This document shows, one piece after another, positions 28,241-37,344 of a stretch of 64,000 nt of DNA; within the stretch, counting starts at the first letter, position 1, and each line of letters begins with the position of its first letter. The translations under genes were made by a program, and so were the position numbers. A model generated the notes under the pieces. The model was not told the origin of the DNA, made no database searches, and saw only the letters and a program-made list of their open reading frames with translations. Source of the DNA: Bosea vaviloviae (lineage in GTDB: Bacteria; Pseudomonadota; Alphaproteobacteria; Rhizobiales; Beijerinckiaceae); the NCBI RefSeq assembly GCF_001741865.1, contig NZ_CP017147.1, forward strand, positions 4,765,001 through 4,829,000, read 5' to 3'.

Positions 28241-31006
28241 TTGAGCGACGACACAGACGACAAGCGCCCGGACGAGCCGCATTTCGGCGGCGACATCAAG
28301 CCGATCGCGATCACCGACGAGATGAAGAAGAGCTATCTCGATTACGCCATGAGCGTGATTGTGAGCCGCGCTCTGCCCGACGTCCGCGACGGCCTGAAGC
28401 CGGTGCATCGGCGCATCCTGTTCTCGATGCACGAGAACAAGAACACGCCCGACCGGTCCTACACCAAATGCGCCCGCATCGTCGGCGACACGATGGGTAA
28501 ATACCATCCGCACGGCAATCTCGCGGTCTATGACGCACTGGTGCGCATGGCGCAGGATTTCTCGCTGCGTCTGCCGCTGATCGACGGCCAGGGCAATTTC
28601 GGCTCGATGGACGGCGATAGCGCCGCGGCCGATCGTTATACCGAAGCCAGGCTCGACAAGGCGGCGATGTCGCTGCTGGAGGATCTCGACCTCGACACGG
28701 TCGAGTTCCAGCCGAACTATGACGGCAAGGAGCTTGAGCCGAAGGTCCTGCCGGCGCGCTTCCCCAATCTGCTCGTCAACGGCGCCGGCGGCATCGCGGT
28801 CGGCATGGCGACCAATATTCCGCCGCATAATCTCGGCGAGGTCATCGATGCCTGCATTGCCTTGATCGAGAACCCCGAGATCTCGATCGACGAATTGATC
28901 GAGATCGTGCCCGGCCCGGATTTCCCGACCGGCGCCTCGATCATGGGCCGCAGCGGCATCCACTCCGCCTATCATACCGGCCGCGGCTCGATCGTGATGC
29001 GTTCGAAGACGCATATCGAGGAACTGCGCAAGGAGCGCGAGGCGATCATCGTCACCGAGGTTCCCTATCAGGTGAACAAGGCCTCGATGGTCGAGAAGAT
29101 CGCCGATCTGGTGCGTGAGAAGCGCATCGAGGGCATCTCGGACCTGCGCGACGAATCCAGCCGCGAGGGCGTCCGCGTCGTCATCGAGATCAAGCGCGAT
29201 GCGGTCGCCGATGTCGTGCTGAACCAGCTCTACCGCTTCACCCCGCTGCAGACCTCGTTTGGCGCCAATATGGTGGCGTTGACCGGCGGCCGACCGGAGG
29301 TCCTGAACCTCAAGGACTTCATCGCGGCCTTCGTCGAGTTCCGCGAAGAGGTCGTCTCGCGGCGCACCCGCTTCCTGCTCAACAAGGCCCGCGAGCGCGC
29401 CCATGTGCTCTGCGGCCTCGCCACCGCGGTTGCCAATATCGACGAGGTCATCCGCCTGATCCGGACCGCGCCGACGCCGGCCGCCGCCCATGCTTCATTG
29501 ATGGAGCGCAACTGGCCGGCAGAAGACATCGCGCCGCTGATCGCGCTGGTCGACGATCCGCGCCATCCGATGAATGCCGACGGCACCTACAAGCTGTCGG
29601 ACGCCCAGGCCAAGGCGATCCTCGAACTGCGCCTCGCCCGCCTGACGGCTCTGGGCCGCGACGAAATCGGCGAGGAGCTGTCGAAGCTCGCCACCGAGAT
29701 CGCCGATTATCTCGACATCCTGCGTTCGCGCGTCCGCATCCAGACGATCATCAAGGACGAGCTCGCCGCGGTGAAGGCCGCCTTCGCCACGCCGCGCCGC
29801 ACGGTGATCCAGGATTGGGGTTCCGACCTCGACGACGAGGATCTGATCGCGCGCGAGGACATGGTCGTCACCGTGTCTCATGCCGGCTACATCAAGCGCG
29901 TGCCGCTCTCGACCTATCGGGCGCAGAAGCGCGGCGGCAAGGGCCGTTCCGGCATGGCGACCCGCGACGAGGATTTCGTCGCGCGTCTCTTCGTTGCCTC
30001 GACGCACACACCGGTGCTGTTCTTCTCCTCGCATGGCCAGGTCTACAAGGAGAAGGTCTGGCGGCTGCCGCTGGCGGCGCCGAACGCGCGCGGCAAGGCG
30101 CTGGTCAACATGCTGCCGCTCGACCAGAGCGAGCGCATCACCACGATCATGCCGCTGCCGGAGGATGAGGAGAGCTGGGAGAAGCTCGACGTGATGTTCG
30201 CCACCGCCTCGGGCGGGGTCAGGCGCAACAAGCTGTCGGACTTCGTCAACGTCAACCGCGCCGGCAAGATCGCGATGAAGCTCGATGAGGGCGACGCCAT
30301 CGTCGACGTGCAGATCTGCACCGAGGACAACGACGTGCTGCTGACCACGGCGCTGGGCCAGTGCATCCGCTTCCCGGTGCCGGAGGTCCGCGTCTTCAAG
30401 GGCCGCGATTCCACCGGCGTGCGCGGCATCAACCTGGCTTCGGGCGACATCGTCATCTCGATGGCGATCCTGCGCCATGTCGAGGCCGACGGCGAGACCC
30501 GCCAGGCCTATCTCAAGCTGCGCCGCGCCATCGCCGGCGAGATCGGCGAGGACACCACGGCGAGCGACGGCGAAGAAGCGACCGGCAATGCCGAGATCAG
30601 CCAGGAGCGCTATGTCGAGCTCTCCGAGGCCGAGGAGGTCATCCTGACCCTCTCGGTGAACGGCTATGGCAAGCGCACCTCGGCCTATGAGTACCGGATC
30701 ACCGGGCGCGGCGGCAAAGGCATCGTCGCCATGGCCACCACCGAGCGCAACGGCAATCTGATCGCCTCCTTCCCGGTGGAGGAGAGCGACCAGATCATGC
30801 TGGTGACCGATGGCGGCCAGCTCATCCGCTGCCCGGTCGACCAGATCGGCGTCAAGGGCCGCTCGACGCAGGGCGTCACCATCTTCAACACCGCCGACGG
30901 CGAGAAGGTCGTCTCGGTCGAACGCGTCAGCGACGATGGCGGGGACGATGAGGGCGAAGGCGAGGCCGAGGCCGGCCCGGCGCCGGAGGAGAGCAGCGGG
31001 GAGTGA
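28241..31006 (+). CDS. gyrA: DNA gyrase subunit A
   Basis: A 921-residue type IIA topoisomerase subunit that breaks and rejoins DNA during negative supercoiling. The breakage domain has the active-site tyrosine Y133 (ADRYTEARL). Six beta-pinwheel repeats form the C-terminal DNA-wrapping domain, including the GyrA box-like QKRGGKG near 28% from the domain start. The C-terminus is acidic. Start TTG 28241 gives [18 protein letters not shown]. In the quinolone pocket, E. coli D82-S83-A84-V85-Y86-D87 reads N93-L94-A-V-Y-D98, that is, Leu at the S83 site. The gene stands alone, with a family A-like repeat downstream. Confidence 0.97.
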   Translation: MSDDTDDKRPDEPHFGGDIKPIAITDEMKKSYLDYAMSVIVSRALPDVRDGLKPVHRRILFSMHENKNTPDRSYTKCARIVGDTMGKYHPHGNLAVYDALVRMAQDFSLRLPLIDGQGNFGSMDGDSAAADRYTEARLDKAAMSLLEDLDLDTVEFQPNYDGKELEPKVLPARFPNLLVNGAGGIAVGMATNIPPHNLGEVIDACIALIENPEISIDELIEIVPGPDFPTGASIMGRSGIHSAYHTGRGSIVMRSKTHIEELRKEREAIIVTEVPYQVNKASMVEKIADLVREKRIEGISDLRDESSREGVRVVIEIKRDAVADVVLNQLYRFTPLQTSFGANMVALTGGRPEVLNLKDFIAAFVEFREEVVSRRTRFLLNKARERAHVLCGLATAVANIDEVIRLIRTAPTPAAAHASLMERNWPAEDIAPLIALVDDPRHPMNADGTYKLSDAQAKAILELRLARLTALGRDEIGEELSKLATEIADYLDILRSRVRIQTIIKDELAAVKAAFATPRRTVIQDWGSDLDDEDLIAREDMVVTVSHAGYIKRVPLSTYRAQKRGGKGRSGMATRDEDFVARLFVASTHTPVLFFSSHGQVYKEKVWRLPLAAPNARGKALVNMLPLDQSERITTIMPLPEDEESWEKLDVMFATASGGVRRNKLSDFVNVNRAGKIAMKLDEGDAIVDVQICTEDNDVLLTTALGQCIRFPVPEVRVFKGRDSTGVRGINLASGDIVISMAILRHVEADGETRQAYLKLRRAIAGEIGEDTTASDGEEATGNAEISQERYVELSEAEEVILTLSVNGYGKRTSAYEYRITGRGGKGIVAMATTERNGNLIASFPVEESDQIMLVTDGGQLIRCPVDQIGVKGRSTQGVTIFNTADGEKVVSVERVSDDGGDDEGEGEAEAGPAPEESSGE

Positions 31007-31052
31007 TCCCCTCGCCGCTGTTCCCAGCCAGCACGGGAACCTCGACAGAGAA

Positions 31053-31260
31053 CCCTCTCCCGCATCGAAGTCGGGTCTACCCGACTTCGACACTCCAAGT
31101 GCTGAACCCGGGTATACCCGGGTTCAGTGAGAGGGCAGGGTGAGGGGTCGGCCGTTTGACGCTTTGGCCGTGACCTCACCGCTGCTTCGCTGTGGCGATA
31201 TCACGCTACTGGTCCAGGGGCCTACACCTCACCCCTGCCCCTCTCCTTACAGGAGAGGGG
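31053..31260 (+). repeat. Mosaic palindromic repeat, family A, copy 5 (module R before D, divergent)
   Basis: It begins CCCTCTCCCGCATCGAAGTC and has an R-type module: hairpin AAGTCGG/CCGACTT, CACT spacer, then palindrome GAACCCGGGTATACCCGGGTTC truncated here to its key GGGTATACCC centre. A D-like module flanked by GGTGAGG and CCTCACC follows, and the element ends AGGAGAGGGG. Module order is reversed relative to the copy at 24125. It fills most of 31007-31300. Confidence 0.75.
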
Positions 31261-31300
31261 TTCCCCGCGCTCTTTCGATATCCGACAGGGCCGCCCCCCC

Positions 31301-32416
31301 TCAAATCGTCTCCAGCAGACCCTTGATCAGCGCCCGGCGCGGCGCGATCGAGGAGACCAGCCCGAATTCGGCGAGCGTATGGGCGCCGCCGCCATCGATG
31401 CCGAGGCCGTCCAGCGTGGGGATGCCCAGCGCCGCGGTGAAATTGCCGTCCGAGCCGCCGCCCGTCATCGGCACATCCTGCAGGTCGAAGCCGATCCCCG
31501 CCGCAATGCCGCGCGCCGTCTCGAACAGCCCGGCCACAGCGGTCGACTTCTCGTAAGGCGGCCGGTTCATCCCGCCCGTGACCTTGATCACGACATCAGG
31601 ATCGCGCGGCGCCAAGTCGATGATGCGGTTCTCCATCATCACACCATCGGCAAGGCTGGTGACGCGGCAATCGACGGAAAACCAGGCGTGCTGCGGAATC
31701 ACATTGGCCGCGGTGCCGCCGCCGACCAGCGCGACCGAGGTCGTGATGCCGCGCGCATAATCGGTCATGCCCTCGATCGCCAGGATCTGATGCGCCGCCT
31801 CGCGGATGGCGCTGCGGCCATCGGCATGGCGCGTTCCGGAATGGGCGGGCCTGCCCTCGAGCCTGACGTCGAAGCGGCCGACGCCCTTGCGCGCGGTGAC
31901 GATCCGGCCGCCATCGCGTGCCGGCTCCGTCACCAGAACGGCTGCCGATTTGCGCCCGATCTCCTCGATCACGCCGCGCGTCGTCGGCGAGCCGATCTCC
32001 TCATCGGGCGTGAACAGGAAGACCATCGGCCGCTTGGCCGAGCCCGCGATCGCGACCTCCTTGAAGGCCTGCAGCGCAAGCCAGGCCCCGCCCTTCATGT
32101 CGCAGGCGCCCGGCCCATAAAGCTTGTCGCCCTCGACGCGCACCGGCAGATCCTTGGCGCTCGTGCCGACCGGATGGACCGTGTCGAGATGCGACATCAC
32201 CGCGACGGCAAGCTCGCCATTATTGGGGCCGGCGCGCAAGATCAGGCTGTCGCCGAGCCCGTCGCGGCCCGGCAAGCGCTCGACCGCGATCGGCAACCCT
32301 TCGACCTCCTTGGCGACGAGATCCATCATCCCGTTCACGCCGGGCGCATGATGGGTCGGGCTCTCCAGGGCAAGCCAGACGGACAGGGCGGAGATGGTGG
32401 GATCGACGGTGCTCAT
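31301..32416 (-). CDS. M20-family metallopeptidase (carboxypeptidase G2-like)
   Basis: A 371-residue di-zinc hydrolase of the M20 family. Metal ligands appear in order: H in VMSHLDTVHP, the bridging D in YGPGACDMKGG, the catalytic base E and ligand E in LFTPDEEIGS, a further acidic residue at VTEPARDG, and His in DGGGAHTLAE near the end. A dimerisation domain (RFDVRLEGRPAHSG) lies in the middle. It probably cleaves a C-terminal glutamate or an N-acyl amino acid. No signal peptide is seen. Start ATG 32416 (MSTVDPTIS) fits; the frame to 32518 adds a poor leader that would enter the palindrome region. Confidence 0.88.
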   Translation of the reverse strand: MSTVDPTISALSVWLALESPTHHAPGVNGMMDLVAKEVEGLPIAVERLPGRDGLGDSLILRAGPNNGELAVAVMSHLDTVHPVGTSAKDLPVRVEGDKLYGPGACDMKGGAWLALQAFKEVAIAGSAKRPMVFLFTPDEEIGSPTTRGVIEEIGRKSAAVLVTEPARDGGRIVTARKGVGRFDVRLEGRPAHSGTRHADGRSAIREAAHQILAIEGMTDYARGITTSVALVGGGTAANVIPQHAWFSVDCRVTSLADGVMMENRIIDLAPRDPDVVIKVTGGMNRPPYEKSTAVAGLFETARGIAAGIGFDLQDVPMTGGGSDGNFTAALGIPTLDGLGIDGGGAHTLAEFGLVSSIAPRRALIKGLLETI

Positions 32417-32519
32417 GCCGCGAGCTTCGCCAAGAAGCATGGCGCAAGCAAGGACGCGGCCTGGCGCGGCACCCCTGCCCTCACCGCATGGCGAGCTGCG
32501 ATTGCGGGTTGACATCACG

Positions 32520-32559
32520 TACCGTCTCTACTTAACCATATGGTTAAGTAGAGACGGTA
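32520..32559. promoter_or_regulatory. Perfect 40-bp palindrome, probable operator
   Basis: The left half TACCGTCTCTACTTAACCAT (32520-32539) is followed directly by its exact reverse complement. The core TTAACCATATGGTTAA resembles sites I associate with ArsR-type repressors that accompany SRPBCC and VOC genes. It lies 35 bases upstream of the VOC gene start and 103 bases upstream of the divergent M20 peptidase start. Confidence 0.75.
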
Positions 32560-32594
32560 ACCAACCCCACCGCGACAGCCCCGACGGAGACAAC

Positions 32595-33074
32595 ATGCCC
32601 AGCATCCAGAAGATCACGCCCTTCCTGTGGTTCGACAATCAGGCCGAGGAGGCAGTCGCCTTCTATCTCTCGGTCTTCAAGAACGCGAAGGCCGGCCGCG
32701 TGATGCGCTGCGGCGATGCGGGTCCCGGCCCCAAGGGCAGCGTGCTCTGCGCATTCTTCGAGCTCGAGGGCATGCAGTTCACCGCGCTGAACGGCGGGCC
32801 GCATTTCAAGTTCACCGAAGCGATCTCGCTCCTGATCCATTGCGGCTCGCAGGAGGAGGTCGATTATTTCTGGGAGAAGCTTGGCGAAGGCGGCCAGACC
32901 AGCCAATGCGGCTGGCTCAAGGACAAATACGGCCTGTCCTGGCAGGTCACGCCCGACCGGCTGCTGGAACTCAACATGGACCCGGACCCCGCCAAGGCAG
33001 GCCGGGTCATGCAGGCCATGATGCAGATGACCAAGATCGACATCGCTGCGCTGGAGCGCGCCGCGGCGGGGTGA
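32595..33074 (+). CDS. VOC-family protein (PhnB/YjdN-like, 3-demethylubiquinone methyltransferase-type domain)
   Basis: A 159-residue protein of the glyoxalase/VOC superfamily, subgroup PhnB-like. The first repeat reads KITPFLWFDNQAEEAVAFYL with the typical F-x-Y/F-L pattern. FELEGMQFTALNGGPHFKF and SQEEVDYFWEKLGEGGQTSQ, then CGWLKDKYGLSWQVTP, complete the family signature. Despite the common annotation, methyltransferase activity is unproven. Start ATG 32595 has GGAGA 7 bases upstream. In other bacteria such genes often sit in ArsR-SRPBCC-VOC operons. Here it is alone behind the 40-bp palindrome. Confidence 0.9.
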   Translation: MPSIQKITPFLWFDNQAEEAVAFYLSVFKNAKAGRVMRCGDAGPGPKGSVLCAFFELEGMQFTALNGGPHFKFTEAISLLIHCGSQEEVDYFWEKLGEGGQTSQCGWLKDKYGLSWQVTPDRLLELNMDPDPAKAGRVMQAMMQMTKIDIAALERAAAG

Positions 33075-33096
33075 GCGATCTCCCATATGTGAAGCG

Positions 33097-33181
33097 CGTC
33101 ATGGTCGGGCTTGACCCGACCATCTCGTAAACCAGAACCCTCTGGTCATGAGATTCTCAGGGCACAAGCCCGAGAATGACG
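33097..33181. repeat. Palindromic intergenic repeat (family F-like)
   Basis: CGTCATGGTCGGGCTTGACC with its inner stem GGTCGGG/CCCGACC is followed by a second stem-loop ending in GAGAATGACG. It lies between the convergent VOC and SBP genes. It is similar in layout to 59566-59658. Confidence 0.7.
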
Positions 33182-33208
33182 CTCTACAATGGCTTCAGGC
33201 CTCTCCCC

Positions 33209-34795
33209 TCACACCCGCTTGACGTTCCAGAAGGTCGGGAAGCTCGCCAGCACACCGGTCAGCGTCTTGCGATAGGCCGTCGGCTGGAAATACTGGCCGA
33301 GCGGCGCATAGGGCACGTCCTCGAAGACCTGTTTCTGGATATCGGCCGCGATCGCCTTCTGCGCGGCAAGGTCGGGCGCCTCGATCCAGGCATCGCGCAG
33401 CGCCTCGATCTTGGGCGCCACCGGCCAACCCGGCCAGGCATTGGCGCCATTGCCGCGCAGCGAGAGATGGCCGACGGGATCGAACATGTCGAGCCCGGCC
33501 CAGCCGGTGAAGAAGCAGTTCCAGCCGCCCTGCGCCGGCGGCTCCTTCTTGGCGCGCCGCGCCACGACGGTGCCCCAATCCATGGCCTGATAGTCGACAT
33601 TCATGCCGATGCGCATCAGCATCTCGTTGGCGACCTCGCATTCGGCCTTGAGATTGGCGAGGTCGGTGACGCCGAGCAGCACAACCTTCTCGCCATTATA
33701 GCCGGCCGCCGCCAGCGCCTGCTTGACCTTAGCCGGGTCGCGCGGGCCGTTGAGCACCTCCATGCCGGCATCGCTCGCCAGTGGCGTGCCCGGCGGGAAG
33801 ACGCCGACGCCAGGGCGCCACAGGCTCTTGTCGGGTCCGCCGACCGCTTCCATGAACTCGGACTGGTCGATCGCCAGCAGGATCGCGCGGCGGATCGCCG
33901 GATTGTCGAAGGGCGGATGCAGGTGGTTCATCCGCATGATCGCAACCGCACCAGTCGTCTCCTTGATCACGACCTCGATTGCGGGATTCTTCGCCAGCAT
34001 CGGCAGCAGATCGGGCAAGGGCTGCTCGACCCAGTCGATCTCGCCGCTCTGCAGCGCGGCCGCCGCCGTCGCGGGGTCGGGCAGCGTGTGCCATTCGACC
34101 CGGTCGAAATTCACGATCTTGGGCCCGGCGGTGCGGCCGGGCACGCCACCGCTGCGCGGAACATAGCCGGCGAACTTCTCATAGACGGCACGGCTGCCCG
34201 ATTGGCGCTCAGCCGCGACGAAGCGGAACGGGCCGCTGCCGATGACCTCGGTGACCTGGGTGAAGGCGTCAGTGTTCGCCAGCCGCTCCGGCATGATCAC
34301 CGGCATGAAGGCGGTCATCTTGGCGAGCGCATCGGGCAGGAGCGGGAACGGCTTCTTCAAGCGGAATTGCAGCGTCTTGTCGTCGACGGCCGTGAGTTCG
34401 TCGGTCAAACCCAGCAGCGTCTGGCCGAAGGAATCGCGCTTGCCCCAGCGCTTCAGGCTCGCCACGCAGTCGCGGGCCAGTACGCGCGCGCCGTCATGAA
34501 AGACGAGACCGTCGCGCAGCTTGATCGTCCAGACCTTGCCGTCGGCATCGGCAACCGCGCCCTCGGCCATTTGCGGCTGGGCCTTGTAGGTTTCGTCCTG
34601 CCCAAACAGCGTATCGTAGACCATGAAGGCGTGGTTGCGCGTCACCGTCGCCGTCGTCCAGATCGGATCGACCACGGCGAGATCGGCCTGCGGCACGAAT
34701 TTCAGCACGCTCTTGTCGGCCGCACGCCCGATATTCGGAGCGGGCAAGGCCAGCGCCGCGGCGCCAAGCTGAATAAACCTACGCCGTGTCGGCAT
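33209..34795 (-). CDS. ABC transporter substrate-binding protein (SBP_bac_5), Tat-type signal
   Basis: A 528-residue periplasmic binding protein of family 5. The N-terminus MPTRRRFIQLGAAALALP has a twin-arginine-like motif, and cleavage is likely near IGRAADK. Family landmarks include VDPIWTTATVTRNHAFMVYD, WTIKLRDGLVFHDGARVLAR and AILLAIDQSEFMEAVGG. The ligand is unknown. Start ATG 34795 gives the export signal at the N-terminus, and the longer frame to 34855 is rejected for that reason. It is a lone binding protein with no permease or ATPase gene nearby. It shares family but no close sequence with 24904-26691. Confidence 0.9.
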   Translation of the reverse strand: MPTRRRFIQLGAAALALPAPNIGRAADKSVLKFVPQADLAVVDPIWTTATVTRNHAFMVYDTLFGQDETYKAQPQMAEGAVADADGKVWTIKLRDGLVFHDGARVLARDCVASLKRWGKRDSFGQTLLGLTDELTAVDDKTLQFRLKKPFPLLPDALAKMTAFMPVIMPERLANTDAFTQVTEVIGSGPFRFVAAERQSGSRAVYEKFAGYVPRSGGVPGRTAGPKIVNFDRVEWHTLPDPATAAAALQSGEIDWVEQPLPDLLPMLAKNPAIEVVIKETTGAVAIMRMNHLHPPFDNPAIRRAILLAIDQSEFMEAVGGPDKSLWRPGVGVFPPGTPLASDAGMEVLNGPRDPAKVKQALAAAGYNGEKVVLLGVTDLANLKAECEVANEMLMRIGMNVDYQAMDWGTVVARRAKKEPPAQGGWNCFFTGWAGLDMFDPVGHLSLRGNGANAWPGWPVAPKIEALRDAWIEAPDLAAQKAIAADIQKQVFEDVPYAPLGQYFQPTAYRKTLTGVLASFPTFWNVKRV

Positions 34796-34908
34796 GATCG
34801 ACCTCCTCTCGCTGAACCGGAAGTGCAGCACAAGCGAGAGCCTATCCTGCGGCAAGGATCAGGCAAGCGGCATGCCAATGCGCGGCGGCCGCACCGGGGG
34901 AGACGATC

Positions 34909-34943
34909 AAAAAAGGGCGGCCCGGACCTCGTCCGAACCGCCC
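34909..34943 (-). terminator. Rho-independent terminator of ssb
   Basis: On the minus strand a 12-bp GC-rich stem (two G-U pairs) between 34932-34943 and 34915-34926 is followed by six T at 34909-34914. It lies about 60 bases after the ssb stop and before the divergently placed SBP gene start region. Confidence 0.85.
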
Positions 34944-35004
34944 GTTTTGAATGCTTGCCTAAGCGAAAAGCCGACTTCTCTCGCCGCCCGGAGCCTGGAA
35001 CGGC

Positions 35005-35547
35005 CTAGAACGGAATATCGTCGTCGAGATGGGTCGAGGATGAACGGCCGCCACCGCCGCCGCCACCCGCCATGGCGGGCTGGCGCGGTGCAGCGCCGCC
35101 GCCCATCGGGCTCGACCGGCCAAAGGAGCTGCCGCCGCCCGAGCGATCCTCCATCGCGCCGCTGCCTTCGCCATATTCGTCCGAACCGCCCTGCCCCCGG
35201 CTGTCGAGGATGGTCAGTTCACCACGGAAGCGCTGCAGCACGATCTCGGTGGTGTATTTCTCGACACCCGACTGATCCTGCCATTTGCGGGTCTGGAGCT
35301 GGCCCTCGATATAGATCTTCGAGCCCTTCTTCAGATATTGCTCGGCGACCTTGGCGAGGTTCTCGTTGAAGATCACCACCGAGTGCCACTCGGTGCGCTC
35401 CTTCTTCTCGCCCGACTGCTTGTCGCGCCAGGTTTCGGAGGTCGCGATCCGCAGATTGACCACGGGTTCGCCGCTGCCGAGACGCCGTACCTCGGGATCG
35501 CGCCCGAGATTGCCGACCAGAATGACCTTGTTGACGCTACCAGCCAT
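35005..35547 (-). CDS. ssb: Single-stranded DNA-binding protein
   Basis: A 180-residue SSB that coats single-stranded DNA in replication, repair and recombination. The OB fold begins [20 protein letters not shown] and includes [20 protein letters not shown] and [20 protein letters not shown] Gly/Ser-rich linker (about residues 118-170) leads to the acidic tip DDDIPF that recruits partner proteins. I prefer ATG 35547 (MAGSVNK), which has GGAGCC 5 bases upstream, over ATG 35559. A GTTC-N7-GTTC SOS box lies 85 bases upstream. uvrA, usually its divergent neighbour in alphaproteobacteria as I recall, is 18 kb away here. Confidence 0.97.
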   Translation of the reverse strand: MAGSVNKVILVGNLGRDPEVRRLGSGEPVVNLRIATSETWRDKQSGEKKERTEWHSVVIFNENLAKVAEQYLKKGSKIYIEGQLQTRKWQDQSGVEKYTTEIVLQRFRGELTILDSRGQGGSDEYGEGSGAMEDRSGGGSSFGRSSPMGGGAAPRQPAMAGGGGGGGRSSSTHLDDDIPF

Positions 35548-35631
35548 GAGAGGCTCCATTTCCTGCGCACATCGAAACCGGCCATCGACCGGAGCCGGAC
35601 CCTACCGATCCGTGACGCCACTATCAACGAT

Positions 35632-35646
35632 GTTCTTGCTTTGTTC
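35632..35646. promoter_or_regulatory. LexA (SOS) box of the alphaproteobacterial type
   Basis: GTTCTTGCTTTGTTC is an exact match to the direct-repeat LexA consensus of alphaproteobacteria, GTTC-N7-GTTC. It lies 85 bases upstream of the ssb start codon and predicts DNA-damage induction of ssb. Confidence 0.8.
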
Positions 35647-35747
35647 AAGAGCCTTCGCCAGGGTTGTCCCCGGAATTCGTGATTCGATTTTGCCGGAGCT
35701 CGAAGCTGCCGCGATCAGCTCCGAAGTGCGGCCGACTCCGGCAGGAT

Positions 35748-37187
35748 CTAGTCGGGCAGAAGCTTGTCGGGCAGGACCTTGCCAGGATTGAGGATGCCGA
35801 GCGGGTCGAGCGCCTGCTTGATCGCGCGCATGACGTCGACCGCCTCGCCATGCTCGCGCTCCATGAACTGCGCCTTGCCATAACCGATGCCATGCTCGCC
35901 GGTGCAGGTGCCGTCGCAGGCGATGGCGCGCTCGATCAGGCGTTCGTTCAGGCGTTTCGCTTCAGCCAGCTCGGCTGGCGAGTTCGGGTCGATCACCAGG
36001 CCGAGATGGAAATTGCCGTCGCCGACATGGCCGACCGTGCCGATATAGAAGCTCGCCGCCTCGATGTCGTCCTGCGTTGCCGCAAGGCAGGGCGCGAGCT
36101 GCGAGATCGGTACGCAGACATCGGTGCTCCAGATCCGCGCATCCGGGCGCATCGCCTGCAGCGCGTAATGGATGTTGTGCCGGGCGCGCCAGAGCCGGCG
36201 CCGCTCTTCCGCGTCGGTCGCCCAGGCGAGATGCGTCGCGCCATGCTCGCCGACGATCCCCTCCACCGTCCTGGCCTGCTGCTCGACCTCGGAGGGGCTG
36301 CCATGCAGCTCGAAGAACAGGGTCGGTGTCTCCGCGAGCTCCAGCTTCGAATGCCGGTTCACCGCCGCGATCGCCCGCGCATCGACCAGTTCCACCCGCG
36401 CCACCGGCACGGCGCATTGGATCACCGCCGTAACGGCCTCGACCGCGCCCGCCACTGTGGCGAAGGAGCAGACCAGCGCCGAGACGGCCTCGGGCAACGG
36501 GTGCAGGCGCAGCGTCACCTCGGTGATGATCCCGAGCGTTCCCTCCGAGCCGACGAACAGCCGGGTCAGATCGTAGCCGGCCGAGGATTTGCGCGCCCGC
36601 CCGCCGGTCTTGATGATGCGCCCATCGGCCATCACCACGGTAAGCGTCACCACATTCTCGCGCATCGTGCCGTAGCGCACCGCATTGGTGCCCGAGGCGC
36701 GCGTCGCCGCCATTCCGCCCAGCGTGCATTCGGCGCCCGGATCGACCGGGAAGAACAGCCCGACATCGCGCAGCGCGGCATCGAGTTGCTGGCGGGTGAC
36801 GCCGGCCTCGACCGTCGCGTCGAAATCCTCCGGCCGGATCGCCAGGATCCGCGTCATGCCGGAGAGATCGAGGCTCACCCCGCCCTGCAAGGCCGCGATA
36901 TGGCCCTCCAACGAGGTGCCCGCGCCGAAGGCGATCACGGGGGTCTCGTGCTCAGCGCAAAGCCGCACGATCCCCGCGACCTCCTCGGTCGACTGCGCCC
37001 TGCAGACGGCATCGGGCGGGCGGCTGGCATGGTAGGATTCGCCGCGGCCATGATGCTCGCGCTCGGCCAGCGAGGTCGAGAAGCGGGCGCCAAGCAACGC
37101 GCGCAGCGCCTCCGCCAGCGCCGGGGCGAGCCCGCCCGCCGCGGGAGCCGTATCGAGGGAGCGCGAGGCTGGCAGGACGGCTGTCAC
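35748..37187 (-). CDS. FAD-linked oxidase, D-lactate/glycolate dehydrogenase type (GlcD/Dld-like)
   Basis: A 479-residue flavoprotein of the PCMH/VAO type that oxidises a 2-hydroxy acid. The FAD-binding segment is VIAFGAGTSLEGHI, then DPGAECTLGGMAATRASGTN and SSAGYDLTRLFVGSEGTLGI. The C-terminal FAD-oxidase domain has GHVGDGNFHLG with the metal-binding His pair and ends at the usual CTGEHGIGYGK and LDPLGILNPGKVLP. Start GTG 37187. It is divergent from the isocitrate-lyase-family gene, and a shared operator lies near that gene's start, so the two are likely co-regulated. Substrate could be D-lactate, glycolate or a longer 2-hydroxy acid. Confidence 0.92.
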   Translation of the reverse strand: MTAVLPASRSLDTAPAAGGLAPALAEALRALLGARFSTSLAEREHHGRGESYHASRPPDAVCRAQSTEEVAGIVRLCAEHETPVIAFGAGTSLEGHIAALQGGVSLDLSGMTRILAIRPEDFDATVEAGVTRQQLDAALRDVGLFFPVDPGAECTLGGMAATRASGTNAVRYGTMRENVVTLTVVMADGRIIKTGGRARKSSAGYDLTRLFVGSEGTLGIITEVTLRLHPLPEAVSALVCSFATVAGAVEAVTAVIQCAVPVARVELVDARAIAAVNRHSKLELAETPTLFFELHGSPSEVEQQARTVEGIVGEHGATHLAWATDAEERRRLWRARHNIHYALQAMRPDARIWSTDVCVPISQLAPCLAATQDDIEAASFYIGTVGHVGDGNFHLGLVIDPNSPAELAEAKRLNERLIERAIACDGTCTGEHGIGYGKAQFMEREHGEAVDVMRAIKQALDPLGILNPGKVLPDKLLPD

Positions 37188-37314
37188 GGCGGCGTCTCCG
37201 ATCGAAACGGGCGGGTCGAAACTGGTTCGGGTCGAAACGGGCTCGAGCGGGCGCGGCTGCGCCCCGTCCCGGCGTCACCGAGGACTGGCATACAAGCCCA
37301 TCTCGTGCAAGGCT

Positions 37315-37331
37315 CTGTATCTTGCATACAG
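37315..37331. promoter_or_regulatory. GntR-type operator CTGTATCTTGCATACAG
   Basis: Perfect 6-bp arms CTGTAT and ATACAG flank 5 bases, 14 bases before the GTG of the lyase gene. The last 13 bases, ATCTTGCATACAG, recur exactly at 39340-39352 upstream of the binding-protein gene. A half site GGCATACAAG lies at 37287-37296. A GntR gene lies between the two sites. Confidence 0.65.
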
Positions 37332-37344
37332 GACGGAGATTGCC

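Noticed and set aside
33176..35008. A 610-residue frame opposite the SBP gene
   Set aside because: The minus-strand SBP has a Tat signal and family motifs; the plus frame has none.
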